A stretch of 5,807 nt of DNA from Gammaproteobacteria bacterium. Lineage in GTDB: Bacteria; Pseudomonadota; Gammaproteobacteria; Steroidobacterales; Woeseiaceae. Each line of letters opens with the position of its first letter. Positions within the stretch are counted from its first letter, which is position 1. The stretch lies in contig QNFK01000146.1 in NCBI GenBank assembly GCA_003645495.1, positions 1 through 5,807 on the forward strand. The letters run 5' to 3'. Below the pieces are notes generated by a model. The model made no database searches. It saw nothing but the letters and a program-made list of their open reading frames with translations, and was not told the origin of the DNA. Shown in pieces: positions 1-5,807 of this stretch. The position numbers and the translations under genes are program-made.

Positions 1-1
1 C

Positions 2-760
2 AAAGTGGCCAGAGCTGTCGACAAGGTTTTGTGTTTGTTGCCATTCGAAAAGACCTTTTACGACGAGCACGATGTTGCGGCGGATTTCGTTGGTCACCCT
101 ATGGCCGACAACATGCCGGTTGACCTGGACACCGCGACAATCAGATTAGTGCTCGGCATAGACGCACCCATGGTAGTGGCCGTCCTTCCTGGCAGCCGGC
201 ACAGCGAAGTTTCCCGCCTGGGTCCGATATTTGCCGATACTTGCGTGCAACTCATCAGGAAGCACCCGGAACTGCGCTTTATTACACCAATGGTTACGGA
301 CCGTTTGAAACAACTTTTTGCAAAGCACCTGGATGCTGTCGGTATCAGCGATCGTTTCCTGATTACCGATGGCGACGCACAATCCGCAATCGCTGCATCT
401 GACCTGGTCTTGCTGGCATCCGGTACTGCGTCACTACAAACAGCGATGCTACGCAAACCGATGGTAGGTGCGTACCGGTTTTCGGTATTAACCTATGCGA
501 TCGCAAAAACGTTCAAGCTTGTCAATGTGCCGTTTTTCACATTGCCGAACTTGCTTACGGTGGAGCCGCTGGTGCCCGAATTTCTGCAGGCAGAAGCCAC
601 TCCGGCGGCACTGGCAACGGCGGTCACGGATTTGCTCGATGATCCGGAACGCCGCGCCATGATTAAGAAGAGATTTACTGAATTGCGTAGCGAGCTGGCG
701 CTGGATGCTGACAATTGTGCCGCGAGCGCGGTGCTTGAATTAGCGAACAGATCAGGCTGA
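2..760 (+). CDS. lpxB: Lipid-A-disaccharide synthase LpxB, 5' end outside window
   Basis: LpxB is a peripheral inner-membrane glycosyltransferase (family GT19). It joins UDP-2,3-diacylglucosamine to lipid X to form the beta-1,6 disaccharide of lipid A. The visible 252 codons are the C-terminal two thirds of a protein usually about 380 residues long. Conserved blocks, recognised against remembered E. coli LpxB, are LLPFEKTFYD and FVGHPMADNMP near the left edge, LPGSR (185-199, in the sugar-nucleotide-binding fold), LLASGTASLQ (about 410-439), and LPNLL (about 542-556) in the C-terminal part. The frame is open to the left edge, where the residues before GTG at 5 already match the family, so that GTG is internal and the true start lies upstream. 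The TGA stop shares its last base with the rnhB start, which suggests one operon. By family knowledge, lpxD-fabZ-lpxA would be expected upstream. No frameshift or missing motif is visible. Confidence 0.95.
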   Translation, partial: KVARAVDKVLCLLPFEKTFYDEHDVAADFVGHPMADNMPVDLDTATIRLVLGIDAPMVVAVLPGSRHSEVSRLGPIFADTCVQLIRKHPELRFITPMVTDRLKQLFAKHLDAVGISDRFLITDGDAQSAIAASDLVLLASGTASLQTAMLRKPMVGAYRFSVLTYAIAKTFKLVNVPFFTLPNLLTVEPLVPEFLQAEATPAALATAVTDLLDDPERRAMIKKRFTELRSELALDADNCAASAVLELANRSG

Positions 761-1374
761 TGATGCAAAACACACTTTTTGCAAATGAGGGGCGACTGGT
801 TGCCGGCATTGATGAGGTTGGTCGTGGGCCGCTGGCCGGACCGGTCGTCGCGGGCGCAGTCATACTTGATATCAATAAACCGATTGTCGGGCTGGCGGAT
901 TCCAAAGCGCTGTCGCACAAACGACGTGTTGAGCTTGCCGAAGAAATCACAGGCAAGGCGCTGGCCTGGTCAGTGGCCTGGGCCGATGCGGCGGAAGTTG
1001 ACAGCCTGAACATTCTCCAGGCGACCCTGCTCGCAATGCGTCGCGCCATCCTGGGGCTGCGCATTCGACCGGCGAATGTAGAGGTTGATGGTAATCGCCT
1101 GCCAAATCTTACGTTTGACGGGTTTGCGATTGAGGGCAGCGCTGTGGTTGGCGGTGATAGCCTGATTCCGGCGATAAGCGCGGCATCAATCATCGCCAAG
1201 GTCTGCCGCGATCGAATGATGGTACAGTTTGACCAGGTCTACCCAACCTATGGTTTCCGGCGCCACAAGGGATACGGGACGGCCGAACACAGGGAATGTC
1301 TGAGCCGTTTCGGGCCCTGCCCGCAACATCGACGCTCATTCCGCCCGCTGGCCGGGGCTGGCGAAAATACATGA
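760..1374 (+). CDS. rnhB: Ribonuclease HII RnhB
   Basis: RNase HII is a cytoplasmic, metal-dependent endonuclease. It cuts the RNA strand of RNA-DNA hybrids and nicks beside single ribonucleotides in DNA, which starts ribonucleotide excision repair. The 204 residues match the usual size of about 200. The N-terminal block GIDEVGRGPLAGPVVAGAV carries catalytic D18 and E19. VDGNRLP carries D110, and GGDS carries D133, the expected four-carboxylate set. SAASIIAKVCRDR (140-152), YGFRRHKGYGT and the late HRRSFRPL block are also typical. Two ATG codons lie in tandem at 760 and 763. The first overlaps the lpxB stop by one base and the second follows it by two, so either could be used through translational coupling. 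The protein is intact, and a 211-bp inverted-repeat element begins three bases after its stop codon. I see no convincing terminator with a T-run directly after the gene. Confidence 0.96.
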   Translation: MMQNTLFANEGRLVAGIDEVGRGPLAGPVVAGAVILDINKPIVGLADSKALSHKRRVELAEEITGKALAWSVAWADAAEVDSLNILQATLLAMRRAILGLRIRPANVEVDGNRLPNLTFDGFAIEGSAVVGGDSLIPAISAASIIAKVCRDRMMVQFDQVYPTYGFRRHKGYGTAEHRECLSRFGPCPQHRRSFRPLAGAGENT

Positions 1375-1377
1375 CAC

Positions 1378-1406
1378 AGGAGTCTGCGCGATAGAAAGTA
1401 TTCCTA
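1378..1406 (+). repeat. Left terminal inverted repeat of the fold-back element
   Basis: The arm reads AGGAGTCTGCGCG-A-TAGAAA and then TATTCCTA after one extra G. It pairs with the arm at 1561-1588. The outer 20 bp differ at one position only, and the inner part aligns with single-base gaps. Confidence 0.8.
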
Positions 1407-1435
1407 CTCGGCTCTGGCGTCCTGCTTCGCTCTAC

Positions 1436-1455
1436 CGAGTCCATCCGTGGACTCG
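1436..1455. repeat. Perfect 8-bp hairpin with TCCG loop inside the element
   Basis: CGAGTCCA and TGGACTCG pair perfectly around the tetraloop TCCG. Part of the left arm (CCGAG at 1435-1439) could instead pair with CTCGG at 1407-1411, so two folds compete. The core CA-TCCG-TG resembles the hairpin at 5313-5332 (CA-TCCC-TG). Confidence 0.75.
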
Positions 1456-1458
1456 TGC

Positions 1459-1556
1459 AAAAGCACCACAGCGGTCCATTTTTCCGTTCTTTCTTGTTGC
1501 TTAGGCCCGCTATGCGCCTCAAAAGAACGAAAAACTGTCCTCGCTGTGGCGCTTTT
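1459..1556. repeat. Inner long imperfect inverted repeat of the element
   Basis: AAAAGCACCACAGCG (1459-1473) pairs with CGCTGTGGCGCTTTT (1542-1556) at 14 of 15 positions. Nearer the loop, TTTTTC plus CGTTCTTT (1479-1492) pair with AAAGAACG plus AAAAA (1522-1534), with one bulged base. The remaining loop of about 27 nt around 1493-1520 contains AGGC and GCCT, which can pair weakly. This second arm pair sits inside the terminal repeats and gives the element a branched fold. Confidence 0.75.
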
Positions 1557-1560
1557 TCGC

Positions 1561-1588
1561 TACGGATATTTCTACCGCGCAGACTCCT
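1561..1588 (-). repeat. Right terminal inverted repeat of the fold-back element
   Basis: Read on the minus strand this arm is AGGAGTCTGCGCG-G-TAGAAA and then TATCCGTA, the inverted partner of 1378-1406. The bases just outside (TAG at 1588-1590) put an in-frame stop before the short orphan frame that follows. Confidence 0.8.
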
Positions 1589-1590
1589 AG

Positions 1591-1677
1591 AACAAAGGCC
1601 GGACCATTGAATTTGATCGCGATGAAGCCGATCATCGTGCTATGGCAATGAGCCAGATTTTCATTACACCGAGCTAA
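1591..1677 (+). other. Short orphan reading frame upstream of dnaE, possible gene remnant
   Basis: In the frame closed by TAA at 1675-1677 there are 28 sense codons with no stop, and the in-frame codon just before them is TAG (1588-1590) at the element boundary. The translation has charged, protein-like composition, including TIEFDRDEADHRAMAM and a tail ending FITPS. The only ATG codons are at 1642 and 1648, which would leave 11 or 9 residues, and no ribosome binding site is obvious before them. I do not recognise the sequence. It could be the tail of a gene eroded when the repeat inserted, a tiny leader peptide for dnaE, or chance. The rest of the 1589-1688 stretch shows no promoter I would defend. 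Confidence 0.2.
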
Positions 1678-1688
1678 CAATAAATTCC

Positions 1689-4600
1689 GTGAGCAAGCCG
1701 TTCGTCCATCTGCACGTCCATACCGAATTTTCGATCGTCGATAGTACGGTGCGTATTCCGGCGCTCATGGAGCAGTGCGCTACCTGGAACATGCCAGCTG
1801 TTGCATTGACCGATCAAAGCAATCTCTTCGCGCTGGTCAAGTTCTATAAGAAAGCGCTTGCCAGGGGCGTAAAGCCCCTGATCGGCGTTGATATGCGTGT
1901 CTCAAATGCAGATGACATCGACAAGCCATACTCGATGGTCCTGCTCTGCCAGGACTTGCAGGGCTATCGAAACCTGACGCAACTGGTGACCAGAACCTAT
2001 CTCGAGGGGCAGCATCGCGGCGTGCCTATGGCGAACGTCGAGTGGTTCAGCCGTGCGGAGTCGGCCGGCATCATCGCACTGTCAGGTGGCCTGAACGGGG
2101 AGCTTGGCCAGGCCATTGCCGCGGGCCACCCGGACCTTGCGAATGAGCGACTACATCACTGGCAGAACATTTTCGGCGACCGCTACTACATCGAATTGGC
2201 GCGCACCGGGCGTAATGGTGAAGAGGCCTATTTGCACGAGGCATTACAACTTGCCAGCAATAATTCTGTGCCGGTTGTAGCGAGCAATGACGTCAGGTTT
2301 TTGCACGCTGATGATTTCAATGCACACGAAGCTCGCGTATGCATCCAGCAGAGCCGCAGTCTTGCTGATGCGGACAGGCCGCGGATTTACAGCGAGCAAC
2401 AATATTTCAAAAGCGCTGCGGAAATGGCGGCGTTGTTTCAGGATATTCCCGAAGCCATCGACAACACCGTGGAAATTGCACGGCGCTGCAATCTTGACCT
2501 GAAACTTGGGCAGACCTTTTTGCCAGCCTTTCCCGTACCCGGCGGCCAGTCTCCGGATGGCTTTCTGCAAGCCGAATCCGAACGCGGCCTGCAGTCGTTT
2601 CTTGAAAAGCGCAACAGCGAAACCAAACCCACAAGGGAGCAGGCCAACATCATTGCCGCACCCTATCAAAAGCGACTTGCTGATGAATTGGCGGTTATTT
2701 GTGACATGGGGTTTGCCGGATATTTCCTTATCGTGGCCGATTTCATCCGCTGGGCAAAAGAGCAGCGTATTCCGGTAGGCCCGGGTCGCGGATCAGGCGC
2801 AGGGTCGCTGGTTGCCTACGTGCTCGGCATTACAGATCTTGATCCGCTTGAGTACGACCTGCTGTTTGAGAGATTCCTTAATCCGGAACGCGTGTCAATG
2901 CCGGACTTCGACATTGATTTCTGCATGGAAGGTCGCGATCGGGTGATTGAGTATGTTGCCGAGACATATGGCCGGGACAAAGTTTCGCAAATCATCACCT
3001 ATGGCACGATGGCGGCCAAGGCGGTCATCCGCGATGCGGGCCGTGTACTCGATCAGCCTTACGGGTTCGTTGACCGAATTGCAAAACAGGTGCCGTTCGA
3101 AATTGGCATTACGCTGGACAAGGCGCTTGAGCAGGAAGAAGAACTGGCGAAGATGTATCGCGAGGACGAGGAAGTCAAAGCGATCATCGATCTTGCAAAA
3201 TCATTGGAAGGCCTGGTCAGGAACGCCGGCAAGCATGCGGGCGGTGTCGTTATCGCGCCTGAAAAGCTTACTGATTTCACCGCGCTTTATTGTGAAGAGG
3301 GTGGCGTCAACACGGTAACGCAGTTTGATAAAGACGATGTTGAAGAGGCCGGGCTGGTTAAGTTTGATTTCCTTGGCCTCAGGACGCTGACCATTATCGA
3401 TTGGGCGGTGCAGACCGTTAACAAACGTGACGCCGACGCTCACGTCGACATTACTAATATTCCGATGGACGATGCGAAAACGTTCAAGCTGCTGCAGGAG
3501 GTTAAGACGAGGGCGGTTTTCCAGTTAGAGTCACGCGGCATGAGTGACCTGGTCAAGCGTTTGCAACCTGATCACTTTGATGACCTGGTTGCACTGGTCG
3601 CATTATTTCGCCCCGGACCGTTGCAATCGGGAATGGTTGACGACTTCGTGGCGCGCAAGCATGACACCAATAAAGCAGATATCGATTACCTGCATCCGGA
3701 CCTGACAACCGTTCTTGAGCCAACCTATGGCGTCATTTTGTACCAGGAACAGGTGATGCAGATTGCGCAGGTCCTGGCTGGCTATACGCTTGGCGGTGCC
3801 GACCTGTTGCGACGTGCTATGGGTAAGAAAAAGCCCGAAGAAATGGCGAAGCAGCGAGAGATTTTCCTGAGTGGCGCGATCGAACGTGGTGTCGCCGAAT
3901 TTACGGCAACCCGCATATTCGATCTGATGGAGAAATTTGCTGGCTACGGATTTAACAAATCACATTCCGCCGCCTACGCATTGCTCGCCTATCAAACTGC
4001 GTATCTGAAAGCACATTATCCGGCCGCCTTCATGGCGGCTGGAATGAGCGCCGATCTCGATCACACGGATCGCCTGGTAATGATCAAAGATGATTGCCGC
4101 AAGCTGGGTCTCGAAATTCTGCCGCCGAGCGTCAATGACTCGGAATACTATTTCAGCGTTGCGGACGAGCAAACGATTCTGTACGGACTTGGAGCGATCA
4201 AAGGAGTCGGCCATAGTGCAGTAGAGGCGATTATCAACGAGCGCGAAGCTAATGGTCCGTTTGCGAGCCTGAACGAGTTTTGTCGCCGTGTGGACCTCGA
4301 TAAAGTTAATCGCCGTGCATTGGAGGCGATGATCAAATCGGGAGCGATGGGTGACCTGGGTGCTTCACGACGTAGTCTTGTCCATCAATTACCCAAAGCG
4401 GTCAAGAGTGCGGACCAGGCAGCACGCGCGAAAGAGGCGGGCCAGAACGATATGTTTGGACTGGTGGCGGTGGTGGAAACCGCGGTTGAGCAAGTGCAAC
4501 TGGCCGAATGGACAGAGCGGGAGTTGCTCGCGAATGAAAAAGAAGCATTGGGTCTTTACCTGACCGGTCATCCGTTCGACGCGGTTCGTCAGGATGCGTC

Positions 4601-5201
4601 ATACCTCGTTGATGACAAGCTGGCGCATATCGCCTCGGAACCGCCGCCGCAAAAAAATAGTGGCGAGCGTAACTACGCGCAGGCGCGGCGAGAGGTTACT
4701 ATCGCCGGCCTTATCATGGACGTACGCAAACGCGGCAACCGGGTAACAGTTGTGCTCGATGACGACAGTGGCCGAATCGAAGTCAGCTTGTTCAGCGAAG
4801 CGTTCCAGGAATTTCGTCACCTGCTAAGCAAGGATGAAATTGTCGTGGTCAACGGTACGCTGCGTTATGACGATTTTATCGGCGGCTGGACTGTCAGTGC
4901 GAAGAATGTCCTGCACATTGACCGGGTTATCGAAATGAATGCCAAAAGCATGATTCTTAGTGTCTCGCCGAACGGGCAGGGGGCGCAATTGATCAATCAG
5001 CTGCATGACGTTCTGTTGCCATACCGGGAGGGCAACTGTGATGTTGCAGTACAGTATTTCGGTAGCGATGCGGCGGCTCGTCTTACGCTGGGGCCTGAAT
5101 GGAGCGTTCGCCCGAGCCGTGAACTCAGGGATAAGCTGTATGAGTTACTTGGTCAGAGCAACGTACGCCTGCTCTACGCACCAGCCCGGGAAATAGGGTA
5201 G
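1689..5201 (+). CDS. dnaE: DNA polymerase III subunit alpha DnaE
   Basis: DnaE is the replicative polymerase subunit of the Pol III holoenzyme. It works with the epsilon proofreader, the tau loader and the beta clamp. The 1170 residues compare with 1160 in E. coli. Visible regions in order are a PHP domain (about 5-215); the palm and fingers, with GPGRGSGAGSLVAY and the PDFDIDF motif carrying catalytic D406 and D408; the third catalytic Asp, D560, in KFDFLGLRTLT; a helix-hairpin-helix region near 832 (YGLGAIKGVG); the internal clamp-binding pentapeptide QNDMF (919-923, E. coli QADMF); an OB fold (about 1003-1082); and a C-terminal tau-binding region. The PHP domain keeps HLHVHT, but its other metal-ligand positions are replaced as in E. 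coli. GTG at 1689 is the only sensible start: the frame upstream has no ATG, GTG or TTG before TGA at 1623. The leader AACAATAAATTCC has no clear Shine-Dalgarno sequence. The gene is intact. Confidence 0.98.
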   Translation: MSKPFVHLHVHTEFSIVDSTVRIPALMEQCATWNMPAVALTDQSNLFALVKFYKKALARGVKPLIGVDMRVSNADDIDKPYSMVLLCQDLQGYRNLTQLVTRTYLEGQHRGVPMANVEWFSRAESAGIIALSGGLNGELGQAIAAGHPDLANERLHHWQNIFGDRYYIELARTGRNGEEAYLHEALQLASNNSVPVVASNDVRFLHADDFNAHEARVCIQQSRSLADADRPRIYSEQQYFKSAAEMAALFQDIPEAIDNTVEIARRCNLDLKLGQTFLPAFPVPGGQSPDGFLQAESERGLQSFLEKRNSETKPTREQANIIAAPYQKRLADELAVICDMGFAGYFLIVADFIRWAKEQRIPVGPGRGSGAGSLVAYVLGITDLDPLEYDLLFERFLNPERVSMPDFDIDFCMEGRDRVIEYVAETYGRDKVSQIITYGTMAAKAVIRDAGRVLDQPYGFVDRIAKQVPFEIGITLDKALEQEEELAKMYREDEEVKAIIDLAKSLEGLVRNAGKHAGGVVIAPEKLTDFTALYCEEGGVNTVTQFDKDDVEEAGLVKFDFLGLRTLTIIDWAVQTVNKRDADAHVDITNIPMDDAKTFKLLQEVKTRAVFQLESRGMSDLVKRLQPDHFDDLVALVALFRPGPLQSGMVDDFVARKHDTNKADIDYLHPDLTTVLEPTYGVILYQEQVMQIAQVLAGYTLGGADLLRRAMGKKKPEEMAKQREIFLSGAIERGVAEFTATRIFDLMEKFAGYGFNKSHSAAYALLAYQTAYLKAHYPAAFMAAGMSADLDHTDRLVMIKDDCRKLGLEILPPSVNDSEYYFSVADEQTILYGLGAIKGVGHSAVEAIINEREANGPFASLNEFCRRVDLDKVNRRALEAMIKSGAMGDLGASRRSLVHQLPKAVKSADQAARAKEAGQNDMFGLVAVVETAVEQVQLAEWTERELLANEKEALGLYLTGHPFDAVRQDASYLVDDKLAHIASEPPPQKNSGERNYAQARREVTIAGLIMDVRKRGNRVTVVLDDDSGRIEVSLFSEAFQEFRHLLSKDEIVVVNGTLRYDDFIGGWTVSAKNVLHIDRVIEMNAKSMILSVSPNGQGAQLINQLHDVLLPYREGNCDVAVQYFGSDAAARLTLGPEWSVRPSRELRDKLYELLGQSNVRLLYAPAREIG

Positions 5202-5214
5202 AGTTATTGTATAC

Positions 5215-5246
5215 CGTTGCAAAGGCCGTCCATGGCCTTTCCAACG
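5215..5246. repeat. Hairpin 1 of the dnaE-accA spacer
   Basis: CGTTG and AAAGGCC (5215-5227) pair with GGCCTTT and CAACG (5234-5246) around the loop GTCCAT. That is 12 base pairs with one C-C mismatch. It begins 13 bases after the dnaE stop and has no T-run after it, so alone it is a poor terminator. It may protect the 3' end of the dnaE message. Confidence 0.7.
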
Positions 5247-5248
5247 TC

Positions 5249-5287
5249 GCAATCCGAAAAGTGCGATTTTCGGATTGCTTTCATTTT
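5249..5287 (+). terminator. Probable intrinsic terminator after dnaE
   Basis: GCAATCCGAAAA (5249-5260) and TTTTCGGATTGC (5267-5278) form a perfect 12-bp stem with the 6-nt loop GTGCGA. It is followed by TTTCATTTT (5279-5287), a broken T-run. This is the usual arrangement of a Rho-independent terminator, 47 bases past the dnaE stop. The arm includes four A-T pairs next to the loop, so its strength is uncertain. It could also act as an attenuator limiting read-through into accA. Confidence 0.65.
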
Positions 5288-5309
5288 GGATGGCATACTG
5301 CCATCAAAA
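5284..5309. terminator. Hairpin 3, bidirectional terminator-like
   Basis: GATGGCA (5289-5295) and TGCCATC (5299-5305) form a perfect 7-bp stem with loop TAC. TTTT lies before it and AAAAA after it, pairing further with one bulged G. On the plus strand no T-run follows. Read on the minus strand, the hairpin is followed by T residues. No minus-strand gene is visible to need it. Confidence 0.4.
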
Positions 5310-5312
5310 ATG

Positions 5313-5332
5313 TTGGTGCATCCCTGCACCAA
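5313..5332. repeat. Hairpin 4 of the dnaE-accA spacer
   Basis: TTGGTGCA (5313-5320) and TGCACCAA (5325-5332) form a perfect 8-bp stem with the tetraloop TCCC, followed by AAA. The core CATCCCTG resembles the CATCCGTG core of the hairpin at 1436-1455. Confidence 0.65.
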
Positions 5333-5342
5333 AAACCAGGTG

Positions 5343-5372
5343 TTGGAACGCATTTGTTTGAACAGTTACAGT
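5343..5372 (+). promoter_or_regulatory. Weak candidate promoter for accA
   Basis: TTGGAA (5343-5348) and TACAGT (5367-5372) are separated by 18 bases. Each matches 4 of 6 positions of the sigma-70 -35 and -10 consensus. The position, downstream of the terminator-like hairpins and about 35 bases before the accA start, makes sense, but matches of this quality arise often by chance. Confidence 0.22.
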
Positions 5373-5405
5373 TAGTGAGCCCAGTTATCTTGCAAATGAG
5401 TCAGC

Positions 5406-5807
5406 ATGGATCTTAAGTTTTTGGAATTTGAACAACCAATCGCCGAACTCGAAGCGAAAATCGATGAGTTGCGTTTTGTTGGTGATGATGCCGAAATCAA
5501 TATCAGTGAAGAAGTGTCGCGCCTCAAAGCCAAGAGCGAGACGCTTACCAAGGGCATTTTTTCGAAACTGAGTCCGTGGCAGATCGCACAAGTTGCACGT
5601 CACCCGCTGCGACCCTATACCACTGATTACCTGAAACTTATTGCACCCGATTTCCAGGAGCTTCATGGCGATCGAATGTTTGCCGATGATTCGGCAATCA
5701 TTGGCGGCATTGGCCGCCTTGATGGTCGTGCAGTGATGTTTATCGGTCATCAAAAGGGTCGTGATACCAAAGAACGGGTGCGCCGAAATTACGGCATGCC
5801 CAAGCCC
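5406..5807 (+). CDS. accA: Acetyl-CoA carboxylase carboxyltransferase alpha AccA, 3' end outside window
   Basis: AccA is the alpha subunit of the carboxyltransferase part of acetyl-CoA carboxylase. With AccD it moves the carboxyl group from biotin on AccB to acetyl-CoA, giving malonyl-CoA, the committed step of fatty acid synthesis in the cytoplasm. The frame is open from ATG at 5406 to the window edge: 134 codons, against about 319 residues in E. coli. The translation opens MDLKFLEFEQPIAELEAKID, very close to E. coli AccA as I remember it. It continues with LSPWQIAQVARHPLRPYT, the IIGGIGRLDGR block, and GHQKGRDTKERVRRNYGMPK, all family hallmarks. The N-terminal match fixes the start. The ribosome binding site is weak (TGAG five bases before ATG). 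The gene follows dnaE, as in E. coli, but across a 204-bp spacer with a probable terminator. Confidence 0.95.
   Translation, partial: MDLKFLEFEQPIAELEAKIDELRFVGDDAEINISEEVSRLKAKSETLTKGIFSKLSPWQIAQVARHPLRPYTTDYLKLIAPDFQELHGDRMFADDSAIIGGIGRLDGRAVMFIGHQKGRDTKERVRRNYGMPKP

Larger units (their letters stand above)
1378..1588. mobile_element. MITE-like 211-bp fold-back element between rnhB and dnaE
   Basis: Both ends carry the same sequence in opposite orientation: AGGAGTCTGCGCG, one variable base, then TAGAAA. That gives 19 of 20 matches, and with small gaps the pairing extends to about 28 bp. Inside are an 8-bp perfect hairpin (1436-1455) and a second long imperfect inverted repeat (1459-1495 with 1520-1556). 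Almost the whole element can therefore fold as one branched structure. It has no coding capacity of its own on either strand. These traits fit a miniature inverted-repeat element mobilised in trans, or an ERIC-like intergenic repeat. It starts three bases after the rnhB stop. I cannot see a clear target-site duplication: the left flank ends GACAC and the right flank begins AGAAC. Family membership cannot be assigned from sequence alone. Transcribed as RNA, it would be a large structured spacer inside the operon. Confidence 0.7.

Noticed and set aside
5..7. GTG at 5 as the true lpxB start
   Set aside because: The frame is open to the left edge and the residues around the edge already match internal LpxB sequence. 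The protein would lack its N-terminal third.
1190..1522. Minus-strand reading frame of 110 codons across the rnhB end and the repeat
   Set aside because: It is antisense to the conserved rnhB 3' end and then runs through the palindromic element. It shows no recognisable motif.
1378..1588. Integron attC site, CRISPR array or tRNA as an explanation for the inverted-repeat element
   Set aside because: There is no spaced direct repeat, no integron core-site pair at the ends that I can recognise, and no cloverleaf or anticodon arm. Symmetric terminal repeats fit a fold-back element better.
1601..1650. Promoter for dnaE (TTGAAT near 1607, TATGGC near 1641)
   Set aside because: The two boxes are 28 bases apart, too far for a sigma-70 promoter, and no better pair was found.
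2244..2669. Minus-strand frame of 141 codons opposite dnaE
   Set aside because: It lies entirely inside dnaE, whose translation matches the polymerase family through this stretch. Several other shadow frames in dnaE were dropped for the same reason.
5207..5416. Plus-strand 69-codon frame in the dnaE-accA spacer
   Set aside because: It starts with TTG, runs straight through four hairpins and overlaps the accA start in another frame. The structure explains the sequence better than coding.
5385..5753. Minus-strand 122-codon frame opposite accA
   Set aside because: It is antisense to strongly conserved accA codons, has no family signature, and is a typical shadow frame.

Overview
This window looks like chromosomal housekeeping DNA from a gammaproteobacterium. 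The gene order lpxB - rnhB - dnaE - accA, all on the plus strand, is the order seen in Escherichia coli and many relatives. The proteins resemble their E. coli counterparts motif by motif, as recalled from memory; no alignment was run. The genus cannot be fixed from this sequence. An uncultured or environmental gammaproteobacterium is plausible, but that is inference.

Layout. Positions 2-760 hold the C-terminal two thirds of LpxB (lipid A disaccharide synthase). It overlaps by one base with rnhB (760-1374, ribonuclease HII). The next 314 bases carry no recognisable gene. Most of that gap (1378-1588) is one compact 211-bp element with about 28-bp terminal inverted repeats and further nested inverted repeats, which looks like a MITE or fold-back repeat. 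After it, about 100 bp lead into dnaE and include a short orphan reading frame (1591-1677). dnaE (1689-5201, GTG start, 1170 residues) encodes the catalytic alpha subunit of DNA polymerase III and is complete. The 204-bp dnaE-accA gap contains four back-to-back perfect or near-perfect hairpins (5215-5332), one of which looks like an intrinsic terminator. accA (acetyl-CoA carboxylase carboxyltransferase alpha) starts at 5406 and runs off the right edge after 134 codons.

How the genes work together. LpxB builds the lipid A disaccharide of the outer membrane. RNase HII removes ribonucleotides and RNA primers from DNA, DnaE replicates the chromosome, and AccA supplies malonyl-CoA for fatty acids. 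The cluster therefore links envelope lipid supply with replication. lpxB and rnhB are probably translationally coupled. dnaE and accA are each preceded by a structured spacer, so they may be partly uncoupled from upstream transcription.

I found no previously undescribed multi-gene system. The unusual material is non-coding: the 211-bp fold-back element, the hairpin cluster before accA, and a similar hairpin core in both. In the proteins, the DnaE PHP domain has kept only its first metal-binding motif.
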